A DNA stretch of 64,000 nucleotides, taken from NCBI RefSeq assembly GCF_018408855.1, contig NZ_AP024322.1:2542001-2606000 (forward strand). Reading direction: 5' to 3'. Every line of letters starts with the position of its first letter. The first letter of the stretch is position 1. The notes under the pieces were generated by a model that saw only the letters and a list, made by a program, of their open reading frames with translations, had not been told where the DNA came from and did no database searches. The translations under genes and the position numbers were made by a program. This document shows positions 1 through 10,575 of this stretch, piece by piece. The stretch is from Caballeronia sp. NK8 (GTDB lineage Bacteria; Pseudomonadota; Gammaproteobacteria; Burkholderiales; Burkholderiaceae).

Positions 1-420
1 ATGCGCGAGCATCTTGTTCGCGAGTCCTGCGATCGAATTTTGTTCGTGCAGCACGAGCGGGCAGCCCGCGAGCTTCGTCATGATGCCCGCCGGAAACGTG
101 ATGTAGCCGCCCATGCCGAGCACGACGTCCGGCTTCACACGGCGCAGCGCCGCAAGGCTCTGCGAACACGCGCGCAACAGATTGACCGGCAGCATCAGCT
201 TGGTCTTGACGCCCTTGCCGCGCACGCCGCCGAAGCGTACGTATTCCATCGGAATGCCGTGCTTCGGCACGAGCGTCGCTTCCATGCCGCTCGCGTTGCC
301 GAGCCATACCACGCGCCAGCCATGCGCCTGCATCCAGTGCGCGACCGCGAGCCCCGGGAACACGTGGCCCCCGGTGCCTCCCGCCATGACCATCAGCGTG
401 CGGTTGCTCTGCGCGGTCAT
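1..420 (-). CDS. murG: MurG, UDP-GlcNAc:lipid I N-acetylglucosaminyltransferase (3' part missing)
   Basis: MurG adds GlcNAc to lipid I to make lipid II at the inner face of the cytoplasmic membrane. Only the first 140 codons are present; the gene runs off the left edge. The N-terminus carries the glycine-rich [12 protein letters not shown] loop at about residues 14-25 and the [11 protein letters not shown] segment near residue 105, both typical of the N-terminal Rossmann domain. The start codon ATG overlaps the ftsW stop (ATGA), which fixes the start and implies coupled translation. It is the last visible gene of the dcw operon; murC and ddl would normally follow outside the window. Confidence 0.95.
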   Translation of the reverse strand, partial: MTAQSNRTLMVMAGGTGGHVFPGLAVAHWMQAHGWRVVWLGNASGMEATLVPKHGIPMEYVRFGGVRGKGVKTKLMLPVNLLRACSQSLAALRRVKPDVVLGMGGYITFPAGIMTKLAGCPLVLHEQNSIAGLANKMLAH

Positions 421-1694
421 ACCTTTCCTCCGCGCATCAGCACACGATTCTCGTAATCGACGCGCAGCAACACCGCCAGCGCGACGCAATTCAGCAAAAT
501 ACCGGAGCCGCCGTAGCTGACGAGCGGCAGCGTGAGACCCTTGGTCGGCAGAAGGCCGAGGTTCACGCCCATGTTGATGAAGGTCTGCGCGCCGAACCAG
601 ATGCCGACGCCCTTCGCCATCAGACCGGCGAACGTGCGGTCGAGCGCGAGCGCCTGACGGCCGATCTCGAACGCGCGGCGCACGATCCAGTAGAACAGCA
701 GAATCACGCAGATCACGCCGACGAAACCAAGCTCCTCGCCGATCACCGCGAGAATGAAGTCGGTGTGCGCTTCGGGAAGATAGTTGAGCTTCTCGACACT
801 GCCGCCGAGACCGACGCCGAACCACTCGCCGCGCCCGAACGCGATCAGCGAGTGCGTCAATTGATACGCCTTGCCCTGCGCGTAGCGGTCGTCCCACGGA
901 TCGAGATACGCGAAGATCCGCTCACGGCGCCACGGCGACGCCCACACGAGCAGCGCGAACGTGCCGACTGCCGTCGCGACGAGACCGCCGAACAGCTTGC
1001 CGTTCACGCCGCCGAGGAACAGCACGCCCATCGCGATCGCGGCGATCACCATGAACGCGCCCATGTCCGGTTCGAGCAGCAGCAGCGCGCCCACGGCGCC
1101 GACCGCAACCGCCATCGGCAGAAAGCCCTTGCCGAAGCTGTGCATGAATTCCTGCTTGCGCACGGTGTAGTTCGCGGCGTAGATCGTCACCGCGAGCTTC
1201 ATGATTTCCGACGGCTGCATGTTCGTAATGCCGAGCGGAATCCAGCGGCGCGCCCCGTTCACACCTTTACCGAGGTGCGGAATCAGAACGATGACGAGTA
1301 ACACCAGCGCGATCAAAAAAAACTTCGGCGCGTATTTTTCCCACGTCTTGATCGGAATCTTGAACGCGATGATCGCGCCGACGAGCGCCGTCGTGATCGA
1401 AATCAGATGACGCACGAGGAAGTGATAGTCGCGGTAGCTCGCGTACTTCGGCGAATCGGGCATGGCGATCGACGCCGAATACACCATCACGATGCCGAGT
1501 CCGAGCAGCGCGATCATCACCCACAGCAGCGAATAGTCGTAGTCGAGCATGCGCGAGCGCGCGGGACGCACGCCGTTCACCGCGCTCGAAATGCCGCCAC
1601 GCGTACCCGAATTCGAACGGCCCGCGAGCGAGTCGCTCGGCATCGCGTTGCGCTGGCCGCTGAGTTTCGATCCGAAGCGTTCCGACCAGCTCAT
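417..1694 (-). CDS. ftsW: FtsW, septal peptidoglycan glycosyltransferase (SEDS family)
   Basis: SEDS-family integral membrane protein of 425 residues that polymerises lipid II at the septum together with FtsI. About 50 hydrophilic residues precede the first membrane segment (around residues 53-75), and roughly ten hydrophobic segments follow. The family signatures are visible: the [13 protein letters not shown] loop (here [17 protein letters not shown]) and the C-terminal [16 protein letters not shown] motif. It overlaps murD upstream and murG downstream by 4 bp each. [10 protein letters not shown] at residue 49 is a possible internal start, but the ATGA junction favours the longer form. Confidence 0.96.
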   Translation of the reverse strand: MSWSERFGSKLSGQRNAMPSDSLAGRSNSGTRGGISSAVNGVRPARSRMLDYDYSLLWVMIALLGLGIVMVYSASIAMPDSPKYASYRDYHFLVRHLISITTALVGAIIAFKIPIKTWEKYAPKFFLIALVLLVIVLIPHLGKGVNGARRWIPLGITNMQPSEIMKLAVTIYAANYTVRKQEFMHSFGKGFLPMAVAVGAVGALLLLEPDMGAFMVIAAIAMGVLFLGGVNGKLFGGLVATAVGTFALLVWASPWRRERIFAYLDPWDDRYAQGKAYQLTHSLIAFGRGEWFGVGLGGSVEKLNYLPEAHTDFILAVIGEELGFVGVICVILLFYWIVRRAFEIGRQALALDRTFAGLMAKGVGIWFGAQTFINMGVNLGLLPTKGLTLPLVSYGGSGILLNCVALAVLLRVDYENRVLMRGGKV

Positions 1695-3202
1695 AGCATC
1701 ACTCCCCGCGCGGCGGCAATTTCTTCGACCGCGCTGCGAAATACCTCAGCGCGATGTGCGTAGTTCTTGAACATGTCGAGGCTCGCGCACGCCGGCGAGA
1801 GCAGCACGGCATCGCCGGCTTCGGCGATGCACGCGGCGGCGTTCGTCGCGGCTTCGAGCGTCGCGTGATCTTCGAGCGCGACGCCCGTCGATGCGAGCGT
1901 TTCGCGGATGCGCGGCGCATCGCGGCCGATCAGCATGACCGCGCGCGCCCAGCGTGCGACGGGTGCTTCCAGCGGCGAGAAGTCCTGACCCTTGCCGTCG
2001 CCGCCGGCGATCAGCACGATGCGTTGCGCGAGGCCGTCGAGCGCGGCGACCGTCGCACCGACGTTGGTGCCCTTGCTGTCGTCGACGTAATCGACGCCGT
2101 CGATCTGCGCGATCACTTCCACGCGATGCGGCTCGCCGCGATATTCGCGCAAGCCGTGCAGCAAGGCGGCGAGCGGCAGGTCGATCGCGCGCGTCAGCGC
2201 GAGCGCGGCGAGCGCGTTCGCCGCGTTGTGAAGACCGCGGATACGCAGCGCATCGACGGGCATCAGCCGCTTTGACACGACGTTCGGCTCGCTGATGTCC
2301 TGCTTGCGGCGGCGCGACGGCGCGGGTTCATCGGCTGCATCCTGGTCGACGCCGACGGCCAGCCACGCCATGCCGTTGTCGCGCAGCAGACCGTAATCGC
2401 CGACGTGACACGGCTCGTTCAGCCCGAACGTCACGACGCGGTCCTGCGCGATGTTCTTCGCGAGCGCCATCGTGCGGGCGTCGTCGCGGTTCAGCACGCG
2501 CGTGGTGCGCGGGCCGAAGATGCGGCCCTTCGCGGCGGCGTACGCGTCGAGGCCGCCGTGCCAGTCGAGATGATCCTGCGTGATGTTGAGCACCGCAGCG
2601 GCATCGGGTGCGAAGGTGTGCGCGGTCTCCAGCTGGAAGCTCGACAGTTCGAGCACCCAGACATCGGGCAGCGCGGTTTGATCGATGGCTTCGGTCAGTT
2701 TGTCGAGCATGGCCGGGCTGATGTTGCCCGCGACCGCGACCGACTTGCCCGCGCGCTCGCACAACAGGCCGGTGAGCGCGGTCGTCGTGGTCTTGCCGTT
2801 CGTGCCGGTGATGGCGATGACCTTCGGCGCGTAGCCATTCACGCCGAGTCCGGCGAGCGCCTGCGCGAAGAGTTCGAGCTCGCCCCATACGGGAATGCCG
2901 CGTTCGTTCGCTGCGGCGATCAAGGGCGCGAGGTCCGGCGCGAGCGGCGAAAGACCGGGGCTGATCGCAACGAGTTCGATGCCGCCATCGAGCAAAGCGG
3001 GCGTGAACGCGCCGCCGACGAAATCAGCGTCGATCTTGTGGATCGCGAGTTCGGAAAGATTCGGCGGAGTTTCGCGCGTATCGGCGATCTTCAGGCGGCA
3101 ACCGTGCCTGGCGCACCAGCGCGCCATCGCCAGACCGGATTCACCGAGTCCAAGCACGAGCACCATCGGACTTTGCCGACCGACAAACTTCTCGCCAAAC
3201 AT
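1691..3202 (-). CDS. murD: MurD, UDP-N-acetylmuramoyl-L-alanine:D-glutamate ligase
   Basis: Cytoplasmic ATP-dependent ligase adding D-Glu to UDP-MurNAc-L-Ala. The protein has 503 residues. An N-terminal Rossmann-like domain ([12 protein letters not shown] near residue 18) is followed by the central Mur-ligase P-loop [11 protein letters not shown] near residue 131 and the C-terminal domain with [13 protein letters not shown] near residue 375. It is longer than E. coli MurD, with extra residues in a polar arginine-rich loop around residues 290-310. It overlaps ftsW by 4 bp and lies 48 bp after mraY. Confidence 0.96.
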   Translation of the reverse strand: MFGEKFVGRQSPMVLVLGLGESGLAMARWCARHGCRLKIADTRETPPNLSELAIHKIDADFVGGAFTPALLDGGIELVAISPGLSPLAPDLAPLIAAANERGIPVWGELELFAQALAGLGVNGYAPKVIAITGTNGKTTTTALTGLLCERAGKSVAVAGNISPAMLDKLTEAIDQTALPDVWVLELSSFQLETAHTFAPDAAAVLNITQDHLDWHGGLDAYAAAKGRIFGPRTTRVLNRDDARTMALAKNIAQDRVVTFGLNEPCHVGDYGLLRDNGMAWLAVGVDQDAADEPAPSRRRKQDISEPNVVSKRLMPVDALRIRGLHNAANALAALALTRAIDLPLAALLHGLREYRGEPHRVEVIAQIDGVDYVDDSKGTNVGATVAALDGLAQRIVLIAGGDGKGQDFSPLEAPVARWARAVMLIGRDAPRIRETLASTGVALEDHATLEAATNAAACIAEAGDAVLLSPACASLDMFKNYAHRAEVFRSAVEEIAAARGVML

Positions 3203-3250
3203 CGCTTTACCTTTCCCAAAAGCCCGAATAACTGCGAAAACGCAAAAGGA

Positions 3251-4420
3251 TCAACGCAACTTGAGCGTCGACAGACCGAACAGGCACAACATCAACGTGA
3301 TGATCCAGAAGCGCACCACCACTTGCGTCTCGGTCCAGCCGGACAGCTCGTAGTGGTGATGCAGCGGCGCCATCTTGAAGAAACGGCGGCCTTCGCCGTA
3401 GCGTCGCTTCGTGAACTTGAACCAGAAGACCTGCAGCATCACGGAGAGCGTTTCCGCGACGAAGATGCCGCCCATGATGAACAGCACGATCTCCTGACGG
3501 ACGATCACCGCGATCGTGCCGAGCGCGCCGCCGAGCGCGAGTGCGCCGACATCGCCCATGAAGACCTGCGCGGGGTGCGTGTTGTACCAGAGAAACGCGA
3601 GACCCGCGCCTCCCATTGCGGAACAAAAGATCAAAAGTTCGCCCGCGCCGGGAATGTGCGGGAACAGCAGATACTTCGAATAGACCGAGCTGCCCATCAC
3701 GTACGCGAACGCGCCGAGCGACGCGCCCACGAGCACGACGGGCATGATGACGAGGCCGTCGAGACCATCGGTGAGATTCACCGCGTTGCTCGAACCGACG
3801 ATCACGAAATACGTCATCGCGATGAAGCCCCACACGCCGAGCGGATAGGTAATTGACTTGAGGAACGGCAGCATCAGGTCGGCGCGCGCGGGCAGGCCCA
3901 TCGACAGGCCGCTGCGCACCCACGCCATGAAGAGGTCGAAGACGCGCGCGTTGTTCGCTTCGGACACGGAGAACGCGAGATACACCGCCGCGAAAATGCC
4001 GATCACCGATTGCCAGAAATACTTCTCGCGCGAGGACATGCCGCGCGGGTCCTTGTGCACGACCTTGCGATAGTCGTCCACCCAGCCGATCACGCCAAAG
4101 CCGAAAGTGACGAGCATCACGATCCACACGAAGCGGTTCGTGAGATCGGCCCACAACAGCGTGGATACCGCGATGCCGATGAGAATCAGCACGCCGCCCA
4201 TGGTCGGCGTGCCGGATTTGACGAGGTGCGTCTGCGGTCCGTCCTTGCGCACGGCCTGGCCGACCTTGAGCGCGCTCAGCTTGCGGATGACCCACGGGCC
4301 GCAGACGAGACCGATCAGAAGCGCCGTCGCCGTGGCACCCACGGCGCGGAACGTGATGTAGGTAAACACGCGCATGAAGCTGGCGTCATTCTGTAGCCAT
4401 TGCGCGAGTGCGAGTAGCAT
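3251..4420 (-). CDS. mraY: MraY, phospho-N-acetylmuramoyl-pentapeptide transferase
   Basis: Polytopic inner-membrane enzyme that transfers phospho-MurNAc-pentapeptide to undecaprenyl phosphate to form lipid I. The 389-residue protein has about ten hydrophobic segments. The family motifs are clear: TPTMGG near residue 75, the acidic [11 protein letters not shown] near residue 112, NLTDGLDGL near residue 216, and the histidine-rich [13 protein letters not shown] near residue 350. It lies 23 bp after murF and 48 bp before murD. These are the only junctions inside the Mur/Fts block that are not overlaps. Confidence 0.97.
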   Translation of the reverse strand: MLLALAQWLQNDASFMRVFTYITFRAVGATATALLIGLVCGPWVIRKLSALKVGQAVRKDGPQTHLVKSGTPTMGGVLILIGIAVSTLLWADLTNRFVWIVMLVTFGFGVIGWVDDYRKVVHKDPRGMSSREKYFWQSVIGIFAAVYLAFSVSEANNARVFDLFMAWVRSGLSMGLPARADLMLPFLKSITYPLGVWGFIAMTYFVIVGSSNAVNLTDGLDGLVIMPVVLVGASLGAFAYVMGSSVYSKYLLFPHIPGAGELLIFCSAMGGAGLAFLWYNTHPAQVFMGDVGALALGGALGTIAVIVRQEIVLFIMGGIFVAETLSVMLQVFWFKFTKRRYGEGRRFFKMAPLHHHYELSGWTETQVVVRFWIITLMLCLFGLSTLKLR

Positions 4421-4443
4421 GCTGGTCCTTCTCTTTCAGTGAA

Positions 4444-5874
4444 TCAATGTGCGGCGGGCGCGTTGCCCGCAGCGGGTTGTTGTGGACTCGTCAGGGCGTC
4501 CACCACGCGCTCCATCTTCATGAAGCGCGAGCCTTTCGCGAGATACGTGGCCTTGTTGCCGTAGCCTGCGTGTTCGAGTGCTGCGATCAGTTCGGCGACG
4601 TCGCCGAAATGCCGTGCGGTCTGCTTCGATGCTCGCGCGTTGAATGCGTTCACCGAATCGGCACTAGAGGCGCCGAGCGCGAAGAGCGCATCGATGCCGC
4701 ATTCGGCCGCATACGCACCGACTTCGCGATGAAACGCCGGGCCTTCCTCGCCGACTTCGCCCATGTCGCCCATCACGAGCACGCGTGGCGAAGCTTGCGA
4801 TGCGAGCACGTCGATCGCGGCGCGCATGGAATCGGGATTCGAGTTGTACGTGTCGTCGATGACGGTCGCGCCGTTCAGCGCGCCGAGCACCGCGCGCTTC
4901 ACCTGCAGGCGGCCCTTCACCGGCTGGAACGCTTCGAGGCCGCGCTTGATCGCGTCGAGCGAAACGCCCGCAGCGAGCGCGGCGGCAGTAGCGGCCATGG
5001 CGTTGCGCGCGTTGTGTTCGCCGAGCACGTTCAGCGCGACGTCGAGCGCGCCTTGCGGCGTACGCATATGCACCGTCGTGCCATCGAGCGTGCCGGTAAC
5101 AGCCGCCTTCGTTGCGTCGTCCGTCAATGCGAAGTCGATGATCGCGTTGTCCGTCGCGGCGGTACGCCAGAAGACGGCGTACTGATCGTCGGCGGGGAAC
5201 ACGGCGGTGCCCGTTTCGCCCAGCGCGTGAATCACCGACGCGTGTTCGAGCGCGACCGCTTCGACCGTCGCCATGAACTCCTGATGCTCGCGCTGCGCGT
5301 TGTTGACGACAGCGACATCCGGCGCGGCGATCTTGCCGAGCACTTCCGTTTCGCCCGGATGGTTCATGCCGAGCTCGACCACCGCGAGCTTGTGCGACGC
5401 GTTCAGACGGAACAGCGTGAGCGGCAAGCCGATGTCGTTGTTGAAGTTGCCAGCGGTTGCGAGACGCGCGTCTTCTCCGACCGACGCCGCGAAGATCGAC
5501 GCGATCATCTCCTTCACGGTGGTCTTGCCGTTGCTGCCCGTCACGGCGACGAGCGGCATCGTGAAGCGCTTGCGCCAGCCGTGCGCCAGCGCACCGAGCG
5601 CGGCGCGCGTGTCCTTTACCTTGATGACAGGAAGTGGCCAGGCATCGGCGTTGCTCGGGTCGCGTGACACGAGCGCCGCGGACGCGCCGCTCTTCGCCAC
5701 CTGATCAAGGAAATCATGTGCATCGAAGCGATCGCCCTTCACCGCGACGAACAGGTCACCTGCCTGAACGCCACGGCTGTCCGTGACGATGCGCCCGATG
5801 GCCACGTTGTGATCGCCCTTGATCGTGGCGCCGGGAATCATCGCGGCGGCTTCGCGCAACGTGAACATCGTCAT
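4444..5874 (-). CDS. murF: MurF, UDP-MurNAc-tripeptide:D-Ala-D-Ala ligase
   Basis: Cytoplasmic ligase that attaches D-Ala-D-Ala to complete the UDP-MurNAc-pentapeptide. It has 476 residues with the Mur-ligase ATP loop VTGSNGKTTVKEM near residue 109, the ELGMNHPGE segment near residue 167 and the VIDDTYNSNPDSM motif near residue 338. The start overlaps the murE stop as ATGA. The C-terminus ends in a short Pro/Ala-rich tail. Confidence 0.96.
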   Translation of the reverse strand: MTMFTLREAAAMIPGATIKGDHNVAIGRIVTDSRGVQAGDLFVAVKGDRFDAHDFLDQVAKSGASAALVSRDPSNADAWPLPVIKVKDTRAALGALAHGWRKRFTMPLVAVTGSNGKTTVKEMIASIFAASVGEDARLATAGNFNNDIGLPLTLFRLNASHKLAVVELGMNHPGETEVLGKIAAPDVAVVNNAQREHQEFMATVEAVALEHASVIHALGETGTAVFPADDQYAVFWRTAATDNAIIDFALTDDATKAAVTGTLDGTTVHMRTPQGALDVALNVLGEHNARNAMAATAAALAAGVSLDAIKRGLEAFQPVKGRLQVKRAVLGALNGATVIDDTYNSNPDSMRAAIDVLASQASPRVLVMGDMGEVGEEGPAFHREVGAYAAECGIDALFALGASSADSVNAFNARASKQTARHFGDVAELIAALEHAGYGNKATYLAKGSRFMKMERVVDALTSPQQPAAGNAPAAH

Positions 5875-7415
5875 TCGCCGCCTCCGCGCTGTTGTGTGGC
5901 ACGTGCGGCCAGCGCGAGGCGCGCGTGATCCTGATCCGAGAACGCGCGCTTCTTGCCCATGATTTCCTGCGTGGCTTCGTGTCCCTTGCCCGCGAGCACG
6001 ACGACATCCTCGCGCGCGGCCGAGCGGATCGCCTGCAGGATTGCGCTCGCGCGGTCCTCGATGCGGCGCGCTTTCGCTGCGTCGTTCATGCCGGCGGCGA
6101 TCTGGTCGATGATGGCTTGCGGGTCTTCGCTGCGCGGATTGTCGCTCGTGATGACGACCTGATCCGCGAGACGTTCGGCGATTTCGCCCATCAGCGGACG
6201 CTTGGTCGCGTCGCGGTCGCCGCCGCAGCCGAACATGCAGACGAGCTCGCCGCCGCGCGCCGCCGCGATCGGGCGCAGCGCGGCGAGGGTTTTATCGAGC
6301 GCGTCGGGCGTGTGCGCGTAGTCGATCACGACGAGCGGCTCGTCGCTCTGAACACGTCCGCCGAGACGCTCCATGCGGCCGTTTACCGATTCGAGCTTTT
6401 CGATGCGCGTGATCGCGGCATCGAACGGCACGCCGACTTCGAGCAGCACGCCGAGCACCGAAAGCAGGTTGCTCACGTTGAACGTACCGAGCGTGCCGAC
6501 TTCGACATCGGCTTCGCCCCAGTCGGACGACAGATGAAACGCGGTGCCGGTTGCCGTCGCGCGGACCTGCGTCGCGAGCAGCATCGCGTCGGCGCGCGGC
6601 GCGGCGCTGGCAGGCATTTCGACGCCGTACGCAATCGTGCGTACCTTGCCGCGCAGCGATTCGATCAGGCGCTGGCCGGCCGCATCGTCGCGATTGACGA
6701 TCGCCGTCTTGAGCGACGGCCACGCGAACAGACGCACCTTCGCCGCTTCGTACGCGTCCAAGGTGCCGTGGTAGTCGAGATGATCCTGCGTGAGATTCGT
6801 GAAGATCGCGATGTCGAAATCGACGCCGTTCACGCGCCCCTGATGCAGCGCGTGCGACGACACTTCCATCGCAACGCCTTCCGCGCCCTGCGTCTTCAGT
6901 TGCGCGAGATTGCGTTGAAGCTGCGGCGCGTCGGGCGTGGTGAAGCCGCTATGCACGAGCTTGCCCGGCATGCCGATACCGAGCGTGCCGACGATCGCGC
7001 AAGGGCGGCCGAGCGCCGTCAGCGCCGTGGCGATCCACTGGCTGCACGAGGTCTTGCCGTTCGTGCCCGTCACGCCGACGGTCAGCATCGACGCGGTCGG
7101 CTCGCCGTACCACGCGGACGCGATCGGACCGGCGAGTCCGTTGAGCGCCTTCACGGCGAGCGCCTTCGATGCGTCCGGCTTGCCCGCGAAGTTTTCCGGC
7201 TGATACAACGCTGCGGCCGCGCCGGCGGCCAGCGCGGCGTCGAGATACGGACGGTTATCCGCACCATCGACCGCATAGGCGAGGAACGCATCGCCGCTTT
7301 TGAGCGAGCGCGTGTCGGCGTGCAAGTGCGCCTCGGGCTGCACGCGCGCGCGCAGCCATTGAACGGCATGTGATACGTCCTTCTGCATCTTGGTCTGTCG
7401 GGCTTGCGCGCTCAT
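5871..7415 (-). CDS. murE: MurE, UDP-MurNAc-L-Ala-D-Glu:meso-diaminopimelate ligase
   Basis: Adds meso-diaminopimelate to the peptidoglycan precursor. The ATP loop TGTNGKTSCSQW is followed by a clear SDNPRSEDP stretch; DNPR is the signature for meso-DAP rather than lysine. The open frame runs on much further upstream inside ftsI. I place the start at the ATG that overlaps the ftsI stop (ATGA, 7412-7415), giving 514 residues. A second in-frame ATG nine codons later (MQKDV) is the alternative. Confidence 0.93.
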   Translation of the reverse strand: MSAQARQTKMQKDVSHAVQWLRARVQPEAHLHADTRSLKSGDAFLAYAVDGADNRPYLDAALAAGAAAALYQPENFAGKPDASKALAVKALNGLAGPIASAWYGEPTASMLTVGVTGTNGKTSCSQWIATALTALGRPCAIVGTLGIGMPGKLVHSGFTTPDAPQLQRNLAQLKTQGAEGVAMEVSSHALHQGRVNGVDFDIAIFTNLTQDHLDYHGTLDAYEAAKVRLFAWPSLKTAIVNRDDAAGQRLIESLRGKVRTIAYGVEMPASAAPRADAMLLATQVRATATGTAFHLSSDWGEADVEVGTLGTFNVSNLLSVLGVLLEVGVPFDAAITRIEKLESVNGRMERLGGRVQSDEPLVVIDYAHTPDALDKTLAALRPIAAARGGELVCMFGCGGDRDATKRPLMGEIAERLADQVVITSDNPRSEDPQAIIDQIAAGMNDAAKARRIEDRASAILQAIRSAAREDVVVLAGKGHEATQEIMGKKRAFSDQDHARLALAARATQQRGGGE

Positions 7416-9268
7416 CGCACGACTCCCGGGTGCGTCTTCATATTGCTCGACACCGCGACTTTCTTCGCGGCGTTCGCGTTGTTCAGGTTCGCCGGCTGCT
7501 GCGCGGCCGGTTGTGCTGCGGAATTCGAATCGTCCGTGACGACCATCTGCTTGACCGGCATGTCGGGCGGCACGTTGAGCGCGCGCAGCGTATCGCCGAC
7601 GATGCCCGAGAACACCGGCCCCGACACCTGGCCGCCGAAGTGGCTGCCGACCGTCGGTTCGTCGACCGAAACCGCCACGACGATGCGCGGATTCGGCATC
7701 GGCGCCATGCCGACGAACGATGCGCGGTACTTCGACTTGTCGTAGCCGTGGCCGCCGTGCTTGTAAGCCGTACCCGACTTGCCGCCGACGCGATAGCCCG
7801 GCACCGCCGCATCCGGCGACGTGCCGCCCTTCGCCGTCACGGTTTCGAGCATCGCCCGCACTTGACGCGCGGTGGTCGGCGAAAAAATCTGCTGGCCGAC
7901 GACCGGCTGATCGCCCGGCGTCCGGAAAATCGACACCGGCAGGACCTCGCCGTCGTGCGCGATCGCCGTGTACGCGCGCGCGAGCTGAAACAGCGAGGCG
8001 GACAGGCCGTAGCCGTAGGACATCGTCGCCTGCTCGATGCGCCGCCAGCTTTTCCACGGCCGCAGACGCCCGGTCACCGCGCCCGGAAAACCGACTTTCG
8101 GCGCCTGACCGAGCCCGAGACCCGTGTACATGTTCCACATTTCTTCAGGACGCAATTGCATCGCAATTTTGGTCGCGCCGATATTGCTCGACTTCTGAAT
8201 CACGCCGCCGACAGTGAGCGTGCCGAAACCGGAATCGTCCGTGATGCGCGCGCCGTCGAGCACGAACACGCCGCCGCCCGTTTCCACGAGCGTGTTCGGC
8301 GTCACGCGATGCAGATCGAGCGCGAGCGAAACGGTGAACGGCTTCATGATCGAGCCCGGCTCGAACGTGTCCGTGAGAATGCGGTTGCGCAACTGCTCGC
8401 CGGTCATGCGCGAGCGGTCGTTCGGGTTGTACGTGGGATAGTTGACGAGCGCGAGCACTTCGCCCGTCTTCGTGTCGATCACGATCGCCGCGCCTGCCTT
8501 TGCCTTCGACTTCTCGACGGCGGCTTTCAGGTTCGTGTACGCGATGTACTGAATCTTGCTGTCGATCGAGAGTTCGACATCCGCGCCGTTGTGCGGCACG
8601 ACCTGTTCGTCGACGTCCTCGACGATATGGCCCATGCGGTCCTTGATGACGCGCCGCATGCCCGGCGTGCCGGCGAGAACGTGCTGGTCGCCGAGTTCGA
8701 CGCCTTCCTGTCCCTTGTCTTCAATATTAGTAAAGCCGATCAGATGCGCGGTGATTTCGCCTTCCGGATAGAAGCGCTTGTATTCGCCGCGCGAATAAAT
8801 GCCGGGGATATCCAGCGCGGCGACTTTCTGCGCGACTTCGAGCGGCACCTGGCGCTTCACGTAGACGAAGGTCTTGTCCATCGACAGCTTCGCGCGCAGC
8901 TCCTTTTCCGGCATTTCGAGCAACTTCGACAGTTGCGCGAACTTTTCCGCGCCGAGATCGTTCGGCACGGCTTCGGGGATCGCCCAGACGGCCTTTACCG
9001 GCAGGCTCGTCGCGAGCACGAGGCCGTTGCGGTCGCGGATCTGCCCGCGCGTCGCCGGCAGTTCGAGCGTGCGCTGATAGCGGCTCTCGCCCTGCTTCTT
9101 GAAAAACGCGTTGCCCGGACCCTGAATCCAGAACGCACGGGCGGCAAGCGCGACGAACGCCATGAACAGCAGGAACACGACGAACTTCGAGCGCCACATC
9201 GGCAGGCGAACGGCGAGGAGCGGGTTCGGTACGTGAGCGATGTCTTTCTGCTTCGCGGACTTTTTCAT
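7412..9268 (-). CDS. ftsI: FtsI (PBP3), septal peptidoglycan transpeptidase
   Basis: Class B penicillin-binding protein that cross-links septal peptidoglycan in partnership with FtsW. It has 618 residues: a short cytoplasmic tail, one membrane anchor at about 29-46, a pedestal domain starting with the TRGQIRDRNG motif near residue 73, and a transpeptidase domain. The catalytic motifs are S306-I-M-K309, S360-S-N362 and K497-S-G-T500. The C-terminal 30 residues are rich in Ala, Gln and Asn and probably disordered. It overlaps ftsL and murE by 4 bp each. Confidence 0.97.
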   Translation of the reverse strand: MKKSAKQKDIAHVPNPLLAVRLPMWRSKFVVFLLFMAFVALAARAFWIQGPGNAFFKKQGESRYQRTLELPATRGQIRDRNGLVLATSLPVKAVWAIPEAVPNDLGAEKFAQLSKLLEMPEKELRAKLSMDKTFVYVKRQVPLEVAQKVAALDIPGIYSRGEYKRFYPEGEITAHLIGFTNIEDKGQEGVELGDQHVLAGTPGMRRVIKDRMGHIVEDVDEQVVPHNGADVELSIDSKIQYIAYTNLKAAVEKSKAKAGAAIVIDTKTGEVLALVNYPTYNPNDRSRMTGEQLRNRILTDTFEPGSIMKPFTVSLALDLHRVTPNTLVETGGGVFVLDGARITDDSGFGTLTVGGVIQKSSNIGATKIAMQLRPEEMWNMYTGLGLGQAPKVGFPGAVTGRLRPWKSWRRIEQATMSYGYGLSASLFQLARAYTAIAHDGEVLPVSIFRTPGDQPVVGQQIFSPTTARQVRAMLETVTAKGGTSPDAAVPGYRVGGKSGTAYKHGGHGYDKSKYRASFVGMAPMPNPRIVVAVSVDEPTVGSHFGGQVSGPVFSGIVGDTLRALNVPPDMPVKQMVVTDDSNSAAQPAAQQPANLNNANAAKKVAVSSNMKTHPGVVR

Positions 9269-9609
9269 CGCTTGGCTCCGCGTGCAGGCGGCGCCGACGC
9301 CGGCAGCGGCGGCGGCATGGGTGCGTCGGCGGCCTTGTTGGTCGCCGAGTCGTAGGTGAGGTATTGCGTGCGGCCGGTCGTCACGGGCTGCATCTTCAGT
9401 GAGTTGGTGGCCAACTGCTCAATGCGCGATGTCTTCGACAGCGCGCTCTGCTGGTATTGCAACTGCGCGTAATCCTGCTGAAGCTGGCGCTCCTGCGATT
9501 GCGCCCGCTGCAGGTCGATGAAAATCTCCCGCTGCTGATTGGTGGAGCTGACGACCGACAGCGCGCAGCCCAGCACGATGATCAGCAGGAAGATATTGAG
9601 ACGGTTCAT
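9265..9609 (-). CDS. ftsL: FtsL, division protein (bitopic membrane protein)
   Basis: Small division protein of 114 residues that forms the FtsQLB complex and helps activate FtsWI. It has one N-terminal membrane segment (about residues 4-21, [18 protein letters not shown]) followed by a periplasmic heptad-like stretch (about 26-60, rich in Gln, Leu, Arg) consistent with a coiled coil with FtsB. The C-terminal tail is Pro/Ala-rich. The identification rests on its place between rsmH and ftsI plus this topology. It overlaps both neighbours by 4 bp. Confidence 0.92.
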   Translation of the reverse strand: MNRLNIFLLIIVLGCALSVVSSTNQQREIFIDLQRAQSQERQLQQDYAQLQYQQSALSKTSRIEQLATNSLKMQPVTTGRTQYLTYDSATNKAADAPMPPPLPASAPPARGAKR

Positions 9610-10559
9610 GGCACGATCCGCTCAGCGATACGCATCACCGCGGAACGAGCGCGCGGGTTATCGACGACTTCAGCTTCGCTCGGAAACACGCGGCCGACCA
9701 CCCGCATCGGCGGGCTGGGAAGATCGACCGCGCGGATCGGCAAGCGACGATCCACCGCCGGCGCGCTCGCGTGCGCCTGCATGAACCGCTTGACGATCCG
9801 GTCTTCGAGTGAATGAAAGCTGATCACGACCAGCCGCCCCCCTTGCTCCAACAATGCCAGTGCCGATTCGAGTACTACCTGCAGCTCCGCAAGCTCTTGA
9901 TTGACGTGAATCCGTATAGCCTGAAAGGTGCGAGTTGCCGGGTCCTTGCCCTTTTCACGGGTTTTGACGACGTGACCCACGATTTCGGCAAGCTCGCCCG
10001 TGCTGTCGAGAGGCCCAAGACGGTCGGACTCTGCCCGGCGAGCAACAAGCGCCTTTGCAATCTGAAAAGCAAACCGTTCTTCCCCATAATCTCTGATGAC
10101 CTCCGTAATTTCCTGCACCGTGGCTCGCGCGAGCCACTCGGCTGCCGACTCGCCGCGAGTCGGGTCCATCCTCATGTCGAGCGGACCTTGCGCGCGGAAG
10201 CTGAAGCCGCGCTCCGGGTCGTCCACCTGCGGCGACGACACGCCAAGGTCGAGCAATACGCCCGACACCCGCCCTACCCCACGCTCGGCCGCCGCATCGC
10301 GCAACACCGCGAAACTGTCGTGCACGATCGAAAAGCGCGCGTCCTGAATCTGTTGCGCCGTGGCGATCGCGAGAGGATCCTTGTCGAAGGCGATGAGCTG
10401 CCCCGCTTCTCCCAACCGCTGCAAGATCACCCGGCTATGACCGCCGCGCCCGAACGTGCCATCTATATAGATGCCGTCCGTGCGGGTGATCAGTCCGTCC
10501 ACCGCTTCCTTCAGCAGCACCGTGCGATGCTGCAGCTCATTTCCCGACGACTTCGCCAT
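9606..10559 (-). CDS. rsmH: RsmH (MraW), 16S rRNA m4C1402 methyltransferase
   Basis: S-adenosylmethionine-dependent methyltransferase that modifies the N4 of C1402 in 16S rRNA. The 317-residue protein has the SAM-binding [11 protein letters not shown] motif near residue 34, the [20 protein letters not shown] segment split across about residues 102-121, and the C-terminal [16 protein letters not shown] motif near residue 248. It follows mraZ by 16 bp and overlaps ftsL by 4 bp. Confidence 0.96.
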   Translation of the reverse strand: MAKSSGNELQHRTVLLKEAVDGLITRTDGIYIDGTFGRGGHSRVILQRLGEAGQLIAFDKDPLAIATAQQIQDARFSIVHDSFAVLRDAAAERGVGRVSGVLLDLGVSSPQVDDPERGFSFRAQGPLDMRMDPTRGESAAEWLARATVQEITEVIRDYGEERFAFQIAKALVARRAESDRLGPLDSTGELAEIVGHVVKTREKGKDPATRTFQAIRIHVNQELAELQVVLESALALLEQGGRLVVISFHSLEDRIVKRFMQAHASAPAVDRRLPIRAVDLPSPPMRVVGRVFPSEAEVVDNPRARSAVMRIAERIVP

Positions 10560-10575
10560 GGTCTTCAGCGCCGCA

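Noticed and set aside
7416-8138. Upstream extension of the murE frame inside ftsI
   Set aside because: It covers the essential C-terminal part of ftsI in another frame. The ATGA overlap at 7412-7415 gives a better start and the normal MurE length.
7370-9355. A 661-codon plus-strand open frame opposite ftsI, and similar long frames at 25692-27401, 57952-59649 and 12434-13720
   Set aside because: All are antisense to clear genes, with low-complexity Arg/Ala/Glu composition, no ribosome-binding site and no motif.
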